Assembly: GCA_034439735.1 (NCBI GenBank)
Contig: JAWXAX010000125.1
Coordinates: 1 to 60,193 of the forward strand
Direction: 5' to 3'
DNA from: Rhodothermales bacterium
Lineage (GTDB): Bacteria; Bacteroidota; Rhodothermia; Rhodothermales; JAHQVL01
DNA: 60,193 nt
Shown here: piece by piece, positions 8,026-16,109 of the stretch
How the letters are laid out: each line of letters begins with the position of its first letter
Numbering within the stretch: position 1 is the stretch's first letter
The notes under the pieces: model-generated
Seen by the model: only the letters and a program-made list of their open reading frames with translations
Told to the model about the DNA's origin: nothing
Database searches by the model: none
Program-made: the position numbers and the translations under genes

Positions 8026-9477
8026 TTAATGTCCCTGCCGTTTGAGAAGCCGCTCGATGCGGTCGACCCGGGCGTTGAACTGCGGGTCGGTGTCCATATA
8101 GCCCTCGATCGTCCGCAGCGCGTGGATGACCGTGCTGTGGTCGCGGCCGGCAAAGTAGGCGCCGATCGACTTCAACGACTGGTGCGTGAGCAGTTTGGCG
8201 AAGTGCATCACCGTTTGCCGGGCGAGCACGACTTCCCGTTTGCGCGACTTCCCGACGATGTGCTCGCGGAGGATGCCGAACTCTTCCGAAACCACGTCCA
8301 TGATTCGCTCCAGCGTGATGCGCGTCATGGGGGTGCCTCGTTCACCCAGGACCTCGCACACGAGTCGTTCGTCGATCTCCGTCTGGTGGAGCAGGCTGTG
8401 CGCCAGCAGCTTGGTCAGAATACCTTCCAGGTCGCGGATGTTCGTGGACACCGACCGGGCGATCGTATCGATCACTTCGGGGGGTAAGTCCAGGTTATAC
8501 CGCCGTGATTTCTGCAATAGGATGGCGGCACGCGTCTCGAAATCTGGCGCACTGATATCCGCCGTCAACCCCCACTGGAAACGGGAGACGAGGCGGGCAT
8601 GAATGCCCTGGATGTCGCGCGGCGGGCGGTCGGCGCATAGGACGATCTGTCCGCCCGATTGGTGGAGGACGTTAAACAGGTGGAAGAACTCTTCCTGGGT
8701 GCGTTCCTTGCCGCTGAGGAACTGGATGTCGTCCACTACCAGCACGTTCAAGCCGCGGTAGAAGTTGGCGAAATCGTGGCTCCGGTTATTCCGGATGGCC
8801 GCGATAAACTGGTTCGTGAAGTTGTCACTCGACACATAGACCACGCGCAGGTCCGGATGGACGCGCATGGCCTGGTGGCAGATGGCCTGGGCGAGGTGCG
8901 TCTTTCCCAGGCCGACGTTCCCATAGATGAACAGGGGATTAAAACTCGTCGACCCCGGTCGGTGGGCGATGGCCAGGGCGGCGTTGCGCGCCAGGCGGTT
9001 GCCGTCGCACTCCACGAACTCATCAAACGTGTAGTGTTCGTTCAGCTGAGGCGGGGCGATGTTGTCGTCCTGCACGGAGCCAGAGGCGGAAGGGCGCGCG
9101 GACGCGGGAGCCGGCGCAGGTTCGGGTTCGCGGATGGACATCGGCATGCCGTCGCCGGCCGGCAACGGCTCGCGGGTATAGTGGCGTTCGGCGGGTGGTT
9201 CCGCCTCCTCGAAGCGAGAACCGCCGATGGTATACGCCGGCCGCGCATTCGGGCCCAGCACCAGGCGGACGCTGTCGTCCATGACCTCCCGGAAATGCTC
9301 CTCAATCCACCGTTGGTGGAAGGCGTTCGGTACCTCCAGATTCAGAATTTGCTTTTCGTGACCGTCGAGAGACAGCGCCCGAATAGGACGGATCCAGGTT
9401 TCGTAGCTATAAGCGGGCACTCTGCTCGAAATCTGCGCAAGACAGTCAGTCCAGACGGTTTGTGCCCGTGCGTTCAT
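8026..9477 (-). CDS. dnaA: Chromosomal replication initiator protein DnaA
   Basis: The protein has 483 residues with all four DnaA domains. Domain I is residues 1-85 (VWTDCLAQISSRVPAYSYETWIRP), and a proline-rich linker runs to about residue 145. The AAA+ domain III has Walker A GNVGLGKTH, Walker B LVVDDIQFL and LVSRFQWGL. Domain IV has a helix-turn-helix ending in the DnaA signature GRDHSTVIHALRTIE. It binds DnaA boxes and opens the origin. The ATG at 9477 matches the family start; the frame is open further upstream but has no DnaA features. The upstream region holds several DnaA-box-like sites, which would allow both origin function and self-repression. Confidence 0.97.
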   Translation of the reverse strand: MNARAQTVWTDCLAQISSRVPAYSYETWIRPIRALSLDGHEKQILNLEVPNAFHQRWIEEHFREVMDDSVRLVLGPNARPAYTIGGSRFEEAEPPAERHYTREPLPAGDGMPMSIREPEPAPAPASARPSASGSVQDDNIAPPQLNEHYTFDEFVECDGNRLARNAALAIAHRPGSTSFNPLFIYGNVGLGKTHLAQAICHQAMRVHPDLRVVYVSSDNFTNQFIAAIRNNRSHDFANFYRGLNVLVVDDIQFLSGKERTQEEFFHLFNVLHQSGGQIVLCADRPPRDIQGIHARLVSRFQWGLTADISAPDFETRAAILLQKSRRYNLDLPPEVIDTIARSVSTNIRDLEGILTKLLAHSLLHQTEIDERLVCEVLGERGTPMTRITLERIMDVVSEEFGILREHIVGKSRKREVVLARQTVMHFAKLLTHQSLKSIGAYFAGRDHSTVIHALRTIEGYMDTDPQFNARVDRIERLLKRQGH

Positions 9478-9785
9478 GCGAGTTGACAGAGATAGCGAGT
9501 TGATTGGTCGCTGATGTGCGGTAAAAAAGGGTCTTAAGAGTACGTCTCGAAACGGTTCACTTGCAACCAGACATCGGCGCAATTTTCCCACACGTTATTG
9601 GACAGGTTACCCACAGCTTTTGACGCCCCCGCACCGGGTTTTCAACAGGTTGTCCACACGGGCGTACATGTTCCGGGTTCAATGTTTGGGGTTCCGTGTT
9701 TTATAAAGAAAAAACCCGGAACTCCGCACCCGGAACCCTTCTCTCTTCATTCGTTGCAGCCGCATGGATCGGAAGATTATCCACA
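9478..9785. other. Candidate replication origin (oriC) / dnaA-dinB divergent promoter region
   Basis: The non-coding stretch between divergent dnaA and dinB holds several DnaA-box-like 9-mers, all on the plus strand (consensus TTATCCACA). TTTCCCACA at 9584-9592 has two mismatches; TTACCCACA at 9607-9615 and TTGTCCACA at 9650-9658 have one each. A perfect TTATCCACA lies at 9777-9785 inside the dinB start, where it also encodes the conserved IIHI. An A/T-rich patch (TTTTATAAAGAAAAAA, about 9699-9714) could be an unwinding element. It is enclosed by inverted copies of GTTCCGGGTT (9670-9679 and 9713-9722). Location next to dnaA and a parA homologue supports an origin; only cumulative GC skew of the whole chromosome would settle it. 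Confidence 0.55.
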
Positions 9786-10825
9786 TCGATATGGACGCTT
9801 TTTTTGCGTCTGTCGAGCAGCGGGACGACCCTTCGCTGCGAGGCCGGCCCGTGGTCGTGGGTGGCAGCCCGACAGGTCGTGGGGTGGTGGCGGCCGCCAG
9901 CTATGAGGCGCGCGTCTACGGCATCCACTCCGCCATGCCGGCTCGAACGGCGCTGAGGCTCTGCCCGGACCTCGTCTTCGTCCGAGGCGATTTTGCGCGG
10001 TATCGCGAGGTGTCCAGCCAGATGCGAGGCATCGTGTCGGACTATACGGCGCTTATCGAGCCCATGAGCCTCGATGAATGTTACCTCGATGTTTCCGATC
10101 TGCCCCACGGATTTAAGACCGCCACCGCCGTGGCCAGGGAGATCCGGGCGCGCATCCGGGACGAACTTCGCCTCACGGCCTCCGCAGGGGTGGCGCCGCT
10201 CAAGTTTGTAGCTAAAATGGCATCCGACTTCAAGAAGCCGGATGGCCTGACCGTCGTTCCGCCCGCGCGCCTGCTGGACTTCCTCCACCCGCTAAAAGTC
10301 GCCCGCCTACCGGGCGTCGGTCCGGCGACGGAGGCGTTTCTGCACGAACACGGTATCCACACGATCGGTGATCTGGCCGTCGTATCCAGGGAACACGCCG
10401 ATGGGTTATTCGGGAAGTTCGGCTGGCGGTTATGGGAACGCGCCAACGGAATCGATGCGGGAGAAGTGCGCATCCATCACATCCGTAAGTCCCGCAGCGC
10501 CGAGCGCACCTTCGCCGAAGATATCGCCGTGCGCCCCGAGATGCATCGCGCGCTGGAGTCCCTCGCCGCTCGCGTGTGCCACGAGATGGCGCGCGATATG
10601 CTGTTGGCGCGCACGGTTCGGATCAAAGTCCGCTACCGCGACTTTACTACATTCACCCGCGCCACTACCCTGTTCGACGCCACCGCCGACGAAGCCCTCG
10701 TCGCCCGGGTCGCCATCACCCTGCTTGAACATGTGGCGCCTGTACAGCCCGTCCGTCTCCTCGGCGTAGGCCTCGCCAACCTGGTTTATCCTGATACCCC
10801 GAGGCAGCTGCGTCTGGATCTGTAA
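9764..10825 (+). CDS. dinB: DNA polymerase IV (Y-family translesion polymerase)
   Basis: This 353-residue protein opens with RKIIHIDMDAFFASVEQRD, the first catalytic aspartate motif. It then shows VVAAASYEARVYGIHSAMP, the second catalytic motif MSLDECYLDVS, the helix-hairpin-helix segment LPGVGPATEAFL and the little-finger domain. The length matches E. coli DinB (351). It copies past damaged bases with low fidelity. Divergent transcription from dnaA across the putative origin is notable. No LexA-type box was recognised in front of it. Confidence 0.95.
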   Translation: MDRKIIHIDMDAFFASVEQRDDPSLRGRPVVVGGSPTGRGVVAAASYEARVYGIHSAMPARTALRLCPDLVFVRGDFARYREVSSQMRGIVSDYTALIEPMSLDECYLDVSDLPHGFKTATAVAREIRARIRDELRLTASAGVAPLKFVAKMASDFKKPDGLTVVPPARLLDFLHPLKVARLPGVGPATEAFLHEHGIHTIGDLAVVSREHADGLFGKFGWRLWERANGIDAGEVRIHHIRKSRSAERTFAEDIAVRPEMHRALESLAARVCHEMARDMLLARTVRIKVRYRDFTTFTRATTLFDATADEALVARVAITLLEHVAPVQPVRLLGVGLANLVYPDTPRQLRLDL

Positions 10826-10903
10826 ACGCGTTGAACGTTAACTCGTCGTCCCGAGCCCAGCGAGCGGCCCCCACTTTTCACTTTTCACTTTTCATTTTCT
10901 GCT
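10826..10903 (+). repeat. AACGTT-type repeat and CTTTTCA heptamer leader before mscS
   Basis: Two repeat types occur here in 78 bases. At 10827-10840 is a GCGTTGAACGTTAAC-like segment, a member of an intergenic family seen elsewhere in the window. At about 10873-10898 the heptamer-like unit CTTTTCA is repeated in tandem about three times, ending roughly 5 bases before the mscS start codon. The same pyrimidine-rich layout stands immediately before the start codons at 26929 and 29892. Confidence 0.65.
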
Positions 10904-11983
10904 ATGCTCGAGCGCCTTCAGCAAGCCCTTTCCGACTATCATTTCGCCGGCGTACCCCTGTACGATATCGTGATCATCGCCGGAGTGTGGATCCTACTTG
11001 CCGGCATCCTGCTCTTCATTCAACAACAGGCCGGCGCGCGTCTGGAACGGATGGCCGCTCGGACCTCCAACCTGATCGACGACCTGCTGTCGACCGTCGT
11101 GAATAACACGCGGGGCTATTTTCTGCTGGCGATTGCGTTTCTGTTTGCACTGGGGTTCGGGGAAATTCCCGACGGGGCGGCCCTGGTGATTCGCCGCATC
11201 GTGTTATTGATCTGCCTGATCCAGATGATCGTGTGGGGGTCAAGCTTGATCACCCTGTGGATCGACAATTACCGGAAACGGCGGTTTGAGGAAGACCCGG
11301 CGGCGGTAACCACCATGATAGCGGTGGCCTTTCTCGGCCGCTTGGTGCTCGGCCTCATCGCTATTCTAATCGCGCTCGACAATTTTGGGGTTGACGTGAC
11401 GGCTCTTGTCGCCGGCCTGGGGATCGGCGGCATCGCGGTCGCCCTGGCCTTACAAAACATTCTCGGGGACCTGTTTGCTTCGTTATCGATCATCCTCGAC
11501 AAGCCGTTTGTCGTGGGAGATTTTCTGATCGTGGGCGACACGCTGGGTTCGGTGGAGAAGGTGGGGTTAAAAACCACCCGGCTGCGCAGCATCTCTGGCG
11601 AACAGATCATCGTGTCCAATAGCGACCTGTTATCCAGCCGCATCCGGAACTTCAAGCGGATGTACGAGCGCCGGGTCGTGTTTGAGATCGGGGTGATCTA
11701 TGAGACCAAGCGCGAAGTACTCGCCGAGATCCCCGAGATGCTCAAGGCGATCGTCCTATCGCACGAGAAAGTTCGGTTCGACCGCGCCCACTTCAAAGGG
11801 TTTGGCGACTTCGCGCTGACCTTCGAGGTGGTGTATTTTGTGCTCAGTTCGGACCACGTGTTGTACATGGACATCCAGCAGTCCATCAACCTGGAACTCT
11901 TCCGACAGTTCGAGGAGCGCGGCATCGGCTTCGCCTATCCGACGCAGCTGGTGTATACCAAAAGCGTGGAGGCAGCGGCGTGA
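10904..11983 (+). CDS. MscS-family mechanosensitive ion channel
   Basis: This 359-residue protein has four or five N-terminal membrane helices. The pore helix and following segment read VTALVAGLGIGGIAVALALQN, the conserved MscS TM3 pattern of small residues, then ILGDLFASLSIILDKPFVVGDFL. The C-terminal cytoplasmic beta and mixed domains include LKTTRLRSISGEQIIVSNSDL. It would open under membrane tension to release solutes on hypo-osmotic shock. The gene has a repeat-rich leader and overlaps yigZ by four bases (GTGA), although the two roles are unrelated. Confidence 0.93.
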   Translation: MLERLQQALSDYHFAGVPLYDIVIIAGVWILLAGILLFIQQQAGARLERMAARTSNLIDDLLSTVVNNTRGYFLLAIAFLFALGFGEIPDGAALVIRRIVLLICLIQMIVWGSSLITLWIDNYRKRRFEEDPAAVTTMIAVAFLGRLVLGLIAILIALDNFGVDVTALVAGLGIGGIAVALALQNILGDLFASLSIILDKPFVVGDFLIVGDTLGSVEKVGLKTTRLRSISGEQIIVSNSDLLSSRIRNFKRMYERRVVFEIGVIYETKREVLAEIPEMLKAIVLSHEKVRFDRAHFKGFGDFALTFEVVYFVLSSDHVLYMDIQQSINLELFRQFEERGIGFAYPTQLVYTKSVEAAA

Positions 11984-12570
11984 TCGACACGTACCGCACC
12001 CTCGCCGGCCCCGTCCGCGCCGAACTTAAGGTCAAGGGCTCGCGGTTCATCGCCGAGGCCTTCCCGATTACGGCCCCCGAGGAGGTGACGGCACACGTCG
12101 CGGCCATCCGCAAGCGGGCCTATGACGCCACCCACCACTGCTTCGCCTATCGCCTCGGTGATGATTTTCGCTACAGCGACGGAGGAGAGCCCTTCGGCAC
12201 GGCCGGCCAACCCATCCTCCGGCAGATCGATGCGAAGGAGGTGACGAATACACTGGTGGTGGTGACCCGGTATTTCGGCGGGGCGAAGCTGGGCACCGGC
12301 GGACTCATCCGCGCGTATGGTGACGCGGCCGCCGCTGCGATGGCGGAAATCGTTGTCCGGGAAGAGGTTGTGCTCGTCATGCTGAAGTTGCGATTTCCGT
12401 ACGATGAGACCTCGCCGGCGATGCGGCTGATCGAGGAGATGGAGGGGAAGCTGGTCGGATCGACCTACGGCGACGACACGGAACTGGAGGTGGCCGTCCG
12501 CGCATCGCGTGTGCAGGCGTTTCGGGAGGCGTTTGTGGAGCGGTTGCGGGGGCGAGGGGCGATCGATTAA
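11980..12570 (+). CDS. YigZ/IMPACT-family protein
   Basis: This 196-residue protein starts with a GTG overlapping the mscS stop codon. The IMPACT N-terminal core is clear: KVKGSRFIAEAFP, then ATHHCFAYRL, DDGEPFGTAG-like SDGGEPFGTAGQPIL, VVVTRYFGGAKLGTGGL and RAYGDAA. A DUF1949-like C-terminal domain (residues 130-196) follows. The eukaryotic IMPACT relative controls Gcn2; the bacterial role is not firmly known, though the fold suggests RNA or ribosome binding. Confidence 0.9.
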   Translation: MIDTYRTLAGPVRAELKVKGSRFIAEAFPITAPEEVTAHVAAIRKRAYDATHHCFAYRLGDDFRYSDGGEPFGTAGQPILRQIDAKEVTNTLVVVTRYFGGAKLGTGGLIRAYGDAAAAAMAEIVVREEVVLVMLKLRFPYDETSPAMRLIEEMEGKLVGSTYGDDTELEVAVRASRVQAFREAFVERLRGRGAID

Positions 12571-12593
12571 TGCGGCCGCGATATCTCGGGGCC

Positions 12594-13034
12594 CTACGAT
12601 TGTTGAGTGCGGCGAGCGGCCACCGCCAGTTCGTCACACCGGTTGTTGAGCCTGTCGTCCGCGTGGCCTTTAACCTTGGCCCAGACGATCTTGTGGCGCT
12701 TCTCAAGCTCCAGCAGGCGCTTCCAGAGATCCTGGTTCTCCACCGGCTTCTTGCTTGCCGTCAGCCAACCGTTTTTCTGCCACTTCTTGAGCCAGCCGTC
12801 CGTGAAGGCGCGTAACATGTAGGCGCTGTCGGTGTGGAGGGTGACTTCGCAGGGTTCCTTGAGGGCGTCCAGCCCCTCGATCGCCCCCGTGAGCTCCATG
12901 CGGTTGTTGGTAGTGAGCTTCTCGAAGCCCGTGAGTTCGCGCTGGGTGGCGCCGTGGATCAGGATGGCGGCCCAACCGCCCGGCCCCGGGTTGCCGCTGC
13001 AGGATCCGTCGGTGTAGAGGACGATGTGCTTCAA
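12594..13034 (-). CDS. rnhA: Ribonuclease HI
   Basis: From a TTG at 13034 this is 146 residues, close to the 155 of E. coli RNase HI. All active-site carboxylates are present: Asp in LYTDGSCSGNPGPGGWA, Glu in NNRMELTGAIEGL, Asp in LHTDSAYML and the final Asp in NRCDELA, plus the His of VKGHADD. It cuts the RNA strand of RNA-DNA hybrids, removing primers and R-loops. The frame is open to an ATG at 13118, but the extra 28 residues are unlike the family and pass through an AACGTT-type repeat. The TTG is therefore preferred. It is divergent from obgE. Confidence 0.88.
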   Translation of the reverse strand: MKHIVLYTDGSCSGNPGPGGWAAILIHGATQRELTGFEKLTTNNRMELTGAIEGLDALKEPCEVTLHTDSAYMLRAFTDGWLKKWQKNGWLTASKKPVENQDLWKRLLELEKRHKIVWAKVKGHADDRLNNRCDELAVAARRTQQS

Positions 13035-13140
13035 ACGAGCGTTGAACGTTTTTGGGTTTGGACGTTTAACGAGGTCCGGTCGAGAGAATGAGCCGGCCCA
13101 CCAGGATACGCATTCCACGGTATCCGACTGTACACGAACG

Positions 13141-14145
13141 ATGAAATTTGTCGATTACGTCACCATCTCGGTCCGCAGCGGGAAAGGCGGCGCCGGCGCT
13201 ATATCCTTCCGGCGCGCCAAGTATGAACCCAACGGTGGGCCCGATGGGGGCGACGGCGGAGCCGGCGGCTCAGTGATCCTCGAAGGCGATACGCACCTCT
13301 ACACGCTACTCGACCTACGCTACAACCGCCACCACTTTGCCGACAACGGCAAGCCGGGCTCTGGGGCCAATAAACAGGGCCGGAGCGGCGACGATATCGT
13401 CCTCCGCGTCCCGATGGGTACGGTGGTGCGGAACCTGGAGACCGACGAGATCATCGGAGAGATCGTCGCGCAGGGCCAACAGCTCATGCTGGCCCAGGGC
13501 GGCCGCGGTGGCAAGGGCAATACGTTTTTTAAGACATCCACCCACCAGACTCCCCGATACTCGCAGCCGGGTGAACCGAGCATCGAACTGGAAGTCGTCC
13601 TCGAACTCAAGCTCCTGGCCGATGTCGGTCTCGTCGGCTTTCCGAACGCCGGCAAAAGCACGCTTGTGGCGTCCCTCTCCGCGGCTCGCCCGAAGATTGC
13701 GGACTACCCGTTCACTACCCTTGAGCCGGCCCTCGGGGTCGTGCGTGTCGAGGAGTATAAGTCGTTCGTCATCGCGGATATCCCCGGCATTATTGAGGGG
13801 GCGAGTGAGGGCCGCGGCCTCGGGCTCCAGTTCCTGAAACACATCGAGCGGAACGCGATCCTCCTGTTCGTTATCCCGGTCACCGACGACGACCCGGGCG
13901 CCTCGTATCGTATCCTGCTCAACGAGTTGGAGGCGTTTAATGCGGACCTGCTTCGGAAGCCACGGATGGTCGCGCTCAGCAAGATCGACCTCTTGCCCGT
14001 AGAAGACGCCGACGAGTGGATTACGATGGTTCGCGCCGGTTTCCCGGCCAATCTGCACATCGTCCCGATCAGCGCCGTCGCACAAAAAGGGCTGGAGAGG
14101 TTACGTATGGACCTCTGGAATCGTCTAGAGAAGAGTAAGGGATGA
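13141..14145 (+). CDS. obgE: GTPase ObgE/CgtA
   Basis: This 334-residue protein starts at MKFVDYVTISVRSGKGGAG. The glycine-rich Obg domain (residues 1-157) includes PNGGPDGGDGGAGG and GRGGKGN. The G domain follows, with G1 GFPNAGKST, G2 DYPFTTLEP, G3 DIPGIIEGASEGRGLG and G4 ALSKIDLL. The C-terminal extension seen in some Obg proteins is absent. It acts in late 50S ribosome assembly and in stress signalling. A longer open frame to 13024 lacks family features. Confidence 0.96.
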   Translation: MKFVDYVTISVRSGKGGAGAISFRRAKYEPNGGPDGGDGGAGGSVILEGDTHLYTLLDLRYNRHHFADNGKPGSGANKQGRSGDDIVLRVPMGTVVRNLETDEIIGEIVAQGQQLMLAQGGRGGKGNTFFKTSTHQTPRYSQPGEPSIELEVVLELKLLADVGLVGFPNAGKSTLVASLSAARPKIADYPFTTLEPALGVVRVEEYKSFVIADIPGIIEGASEGRGLGLQFLKHIERNAILLFVIPVTDDDPGASYRILLNELEAFNADLLRKPRMVALSKIDLLPVEDADEWITMVRAGFPANLHIVPISAVAQKGLERLRMDLWNRLEKSKG

Positions 14146-14193
14146 CACGCAGGCCGGCGGCATCCCGCCTTGTGCCTTCCGAATCGATTCCCC

Positions 14194-15315
14194 ATGCCCC
14201 ACGTACCCGACGACTCCCCGGATGAACAACGCGCGCTGATCGCGCTGTCGCTGGTGCCCGGCGTGGGACCCGGCAGGATCAGACTGCTGGTGAACGCCTT
14301 TGGATCTGCCGCCGAGGCGCTTGAGGCGCCGCGCGCCGCGCTGGCGCGGCTGGAGGGATTCGGCGGCATCACCGCGGACGCGATCGTCAAGTTCGATGGG
14401 TATGACCTGGTCGAGGAACAATGGCGCCGCGCATGCCAGGTCGAGGCTCGCATGGTCACCGAATGGGACCCCCTCTACCCCGAAGCGCTGCGTACGATCT
14501 ATGATCCCCCGGTTTTTTTGTGGATGCGCGGTGAGGCCGTGGCGGCAGACCAGCGGGCGATCGCCATCGTCGGGACGCGCAAGCCGTCGGAATACGGGAA
14601 GCGGATGAGTGAGCGGTTCGCTGGCGAACTCGCCGAGCGCGGCTATACCATCGTGAGCGGACTGGCCTACGGAGTGGACGCGATCGCCCACGCGGCGGCC
14701 CTGCAGGCCGGTGGCCGCACGCTGGCCGTGCTGGGGTCCGGGGCCGATTGGATTTATCCCGCCCGAAATCTCCCGCTGGCCATGCGCATCCAGGCGGCTG
14801 GCGCCATCTTCTCCGAGTACCCCCTCGGCGCCCGCCCGGATGCCGTGCATTTTCCCCGGCGCAACCGGATCGTGAGCGGCTTGTCGCTCGGTACACTGGT
14901 GGTCGAGGCCTATGAAAAAGGCGGCGCGCTGATCACGGCCGGCCTGGCGCTGGAGCAGAACCGCGAGGTGTTCGCCATCCCGAGCGCATTGACCAACGCG
15001 GCCGGAGCGGGAGCCAACCGGCTCATCCAGCGCGGCCACGCCAAACTTGTGCAATCGGTGGACGACGTGCTTATCGAGATCGAGCCGGCGTTTGAAGCGA
15101 AATCAACCCCGACAGCGCCGCCGCTCGATCTGAATCCCACCGAGCGGCAGCTTTACGAGGCGCTTGCTTCAGAACCGATACACATCGATACCCTGTGCGC
15201 GCGTACCGGCTTCGATACCTCGACAGCGCTCGTGTATTTGCTCAGCCTCGAATTCAAGGGATTGGTGTTTCAGATGGCCGGCAAACAGTTTTATATCAGC
15301 GACCGTGCGCGATAA
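14194..15315 (+). CDS. dprA: DNA-processing protein DprA (Smf)
   Basis: The protein has 373 residues. An N-terminal helix-hairpin-helix-like region (SLVPGVGPGRIRLL) is followed by the Rossmann-like DprA core. The core shows IAIVGTRKPSEYG, YTIVSGLAYGVDAIAHAAAL, TLAVLGSGADWIYPARN and FPRRNRIVSGLS. A C-terminal winged-helix DML1-like domain (residues 310-373) closes it. DprA loads RecA on incoming single-stranded DNA in natural transformation. The gene follows obgE by 48 bases and is the last gene before a 0.8-kb repeat-rich gap. Confidence 0.95.
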   Translation: MPHVPDDSPDEQRALIALSLVPGVGPGRIRLLVNAFGSAAEALEAPRAALARLEGFGGITADAIVKFDGYDLVEEQWRRACQVEARMVTEWDPLYPEALRTIYDPPVFLWMRGEAVAADQRAIAIVGTRKPSEYGKRMSERFAGELAERGYTIVSGLAYGVDAIAHAAALQAGGRTLAVLGSGADWIYPARNLPLAMRIQAAGAIFSEYPLGARPDAVHFPRRNRIVSGLSLGTLVVEAYEKGGALITAGLALEQNREVFAIPSALTNAAGAGANRLIQRGHAKLVQSVDDVLIEIEPAFEAKSTPTAPPLDLNPTERQLYEALASEPIHIDTLCARTGFDTSTALVYLLSLEFKGLVFQMAGKQFYISDRAR

Positions 15316-15613
15316 CCCGACGATAGCGCGTGTTGCCGTTCGAACCCGTAGGGACACGATACTTGTCAGGCGCTATAGAGTATATCTAGGTATTGCGCTG
15401 TAGCGTTGCGACTCTGAATGATTTGTTGCGCTGATCCGCAAGCTAATTGGGCTACTTCCTCCTCGTTATTTACTGACTTTACCTTTACGCGTTTACTCGT
15501 TGCGCGTTATTCGATCGGTATGAAAATCACGCTCCACAGCGCAACGGTGCGTACCAGGATACCAAACGTTCAACGGAAAAACGTGAAACGCGTAACGTCA
15601 GTTATTTAGTACT

Positions 15614-15733
15614 GTCATCCCCGACCCCGATCGGGGACCCATACAAGGTTTAATTTTGCACAAAACCGTGCCTGGCACCGCAAGTAAGCCATTATGAAGT
15701 CTCCTGTGGATCCCCGCGTTCGCGAGGAGGACG
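15614..15733. repeat. Dispersed inverted-repeat element, GTCATCC...GGGGACCCATAC type
   Basis: The left arm starts GTCATCCCCGACCCCGATCG and continues GGGGACCCATAC. The right arm, read on the other strand, starts CGTCCTCCTCGCGAACGCGG and continues GGATCCACAGG. The same family is present at 45946-46023, where the arm sequences are swapped between variants (CTCGCGAATGCGGGG on the left, CCCCAACTCGATTGGGG on the right). No open reading frame is present, so it resembles a REP or MITE-type non-coding element. Confidence 0.6.
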
Positions 15734-15764
15734 AATTACTGACGTTACGCGCACACAGCGCGAA

Positions 15765-15867
15765 TGTCATCCTGAACGCAGTGAAGGACCTTTCTAAGAC
15801 GCGTCGATGGCGTTTTTTAACGCAAAATCGCGTTCTAGAAAGACGCTTCACGAGGCTCAGCGTGACA
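15765..15867. repeat. Dispersed inverted-repeat element, GTCATCCTGAACGCAGTGAAGG type
   Basis: The two ends are imperfect inverted copies about 31 bases long. The left arm reads GTCATCCTGAACGCAGTGAA and ends in CTTTCTA; the right arm read on the other strand begins GTCACGCTGAGCCTCGTGAA and also ends in CTTTCTA. A half copy of the left arm occurs at about 27012-27037. Elements with this sequence style are common between genes in many uncultured bacteria. It could fold as an RNA hairpin or be a mobile non-coding repeat. Confidence 0.6.
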
Positions 15868-16109
15868 TGCATGCCGGGTTGCGTAACGTCAGTTAGAAGG
15901 CTTTGCATGATCTTCTGTCCAGGTAGAACGGTGTGGCGCCAAGTGTACTGGCTCAGCGTGATCGCAACCCTACAGCGTCTGACTTATGTTGTGTCCCTCT
16001 TGACCGCCATCGTGTCCTGATGAATCGCGCGCCGTTGAACGTTTAGCCGCTCGGGCGTTAAAGAGGGCCACTCGAACGGTAAACGTCGGTGCAAGAACCA
16101 GGGATCAGT

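Larger units (their letters stand above)
15316..16109. repeat. Gene-free mosaic of dispersed repeats between dprA and rluD
   Basis: No credible gene lies in these 794 bases. The 15-mer GCGTAACGTCAGTTA occurs at 15590-15604 and 15881-15895, with an inverted copy (one mismatch) at 15736-15750. Between these copies sit two imperfect palindromic elements (15614-15733 and 15765-15867). AACGTT-type segments are at 15564-15575 and 16033-16042. The layout looks like repeat elements inserted next to or inside one another. Open frames here are short and change frame across the repeats. Confidence 0.7.

Noticed and set aside
7115-9785. Plasmid or integrative element suggested by parA next to dnaA
   Set aside because: Surrounding genes are chromosomal housekeeping genes with no integrase, relaxase or att-like repeats.
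14125-15054. Minus-strand open frame opposite dprA (309 codons)
   Set aside because: Composition and lack of motifs mark it as the antisense shadow of dprA.
15316-16109. tRNA, small RNA gene or CRISPR array in the repeat-rich gap
   Set aside because: No cloverleaf, no CCA-type acceptor pairing and no regular spacer-repeat period; the repeats are irregularly spaced and partly inverted.
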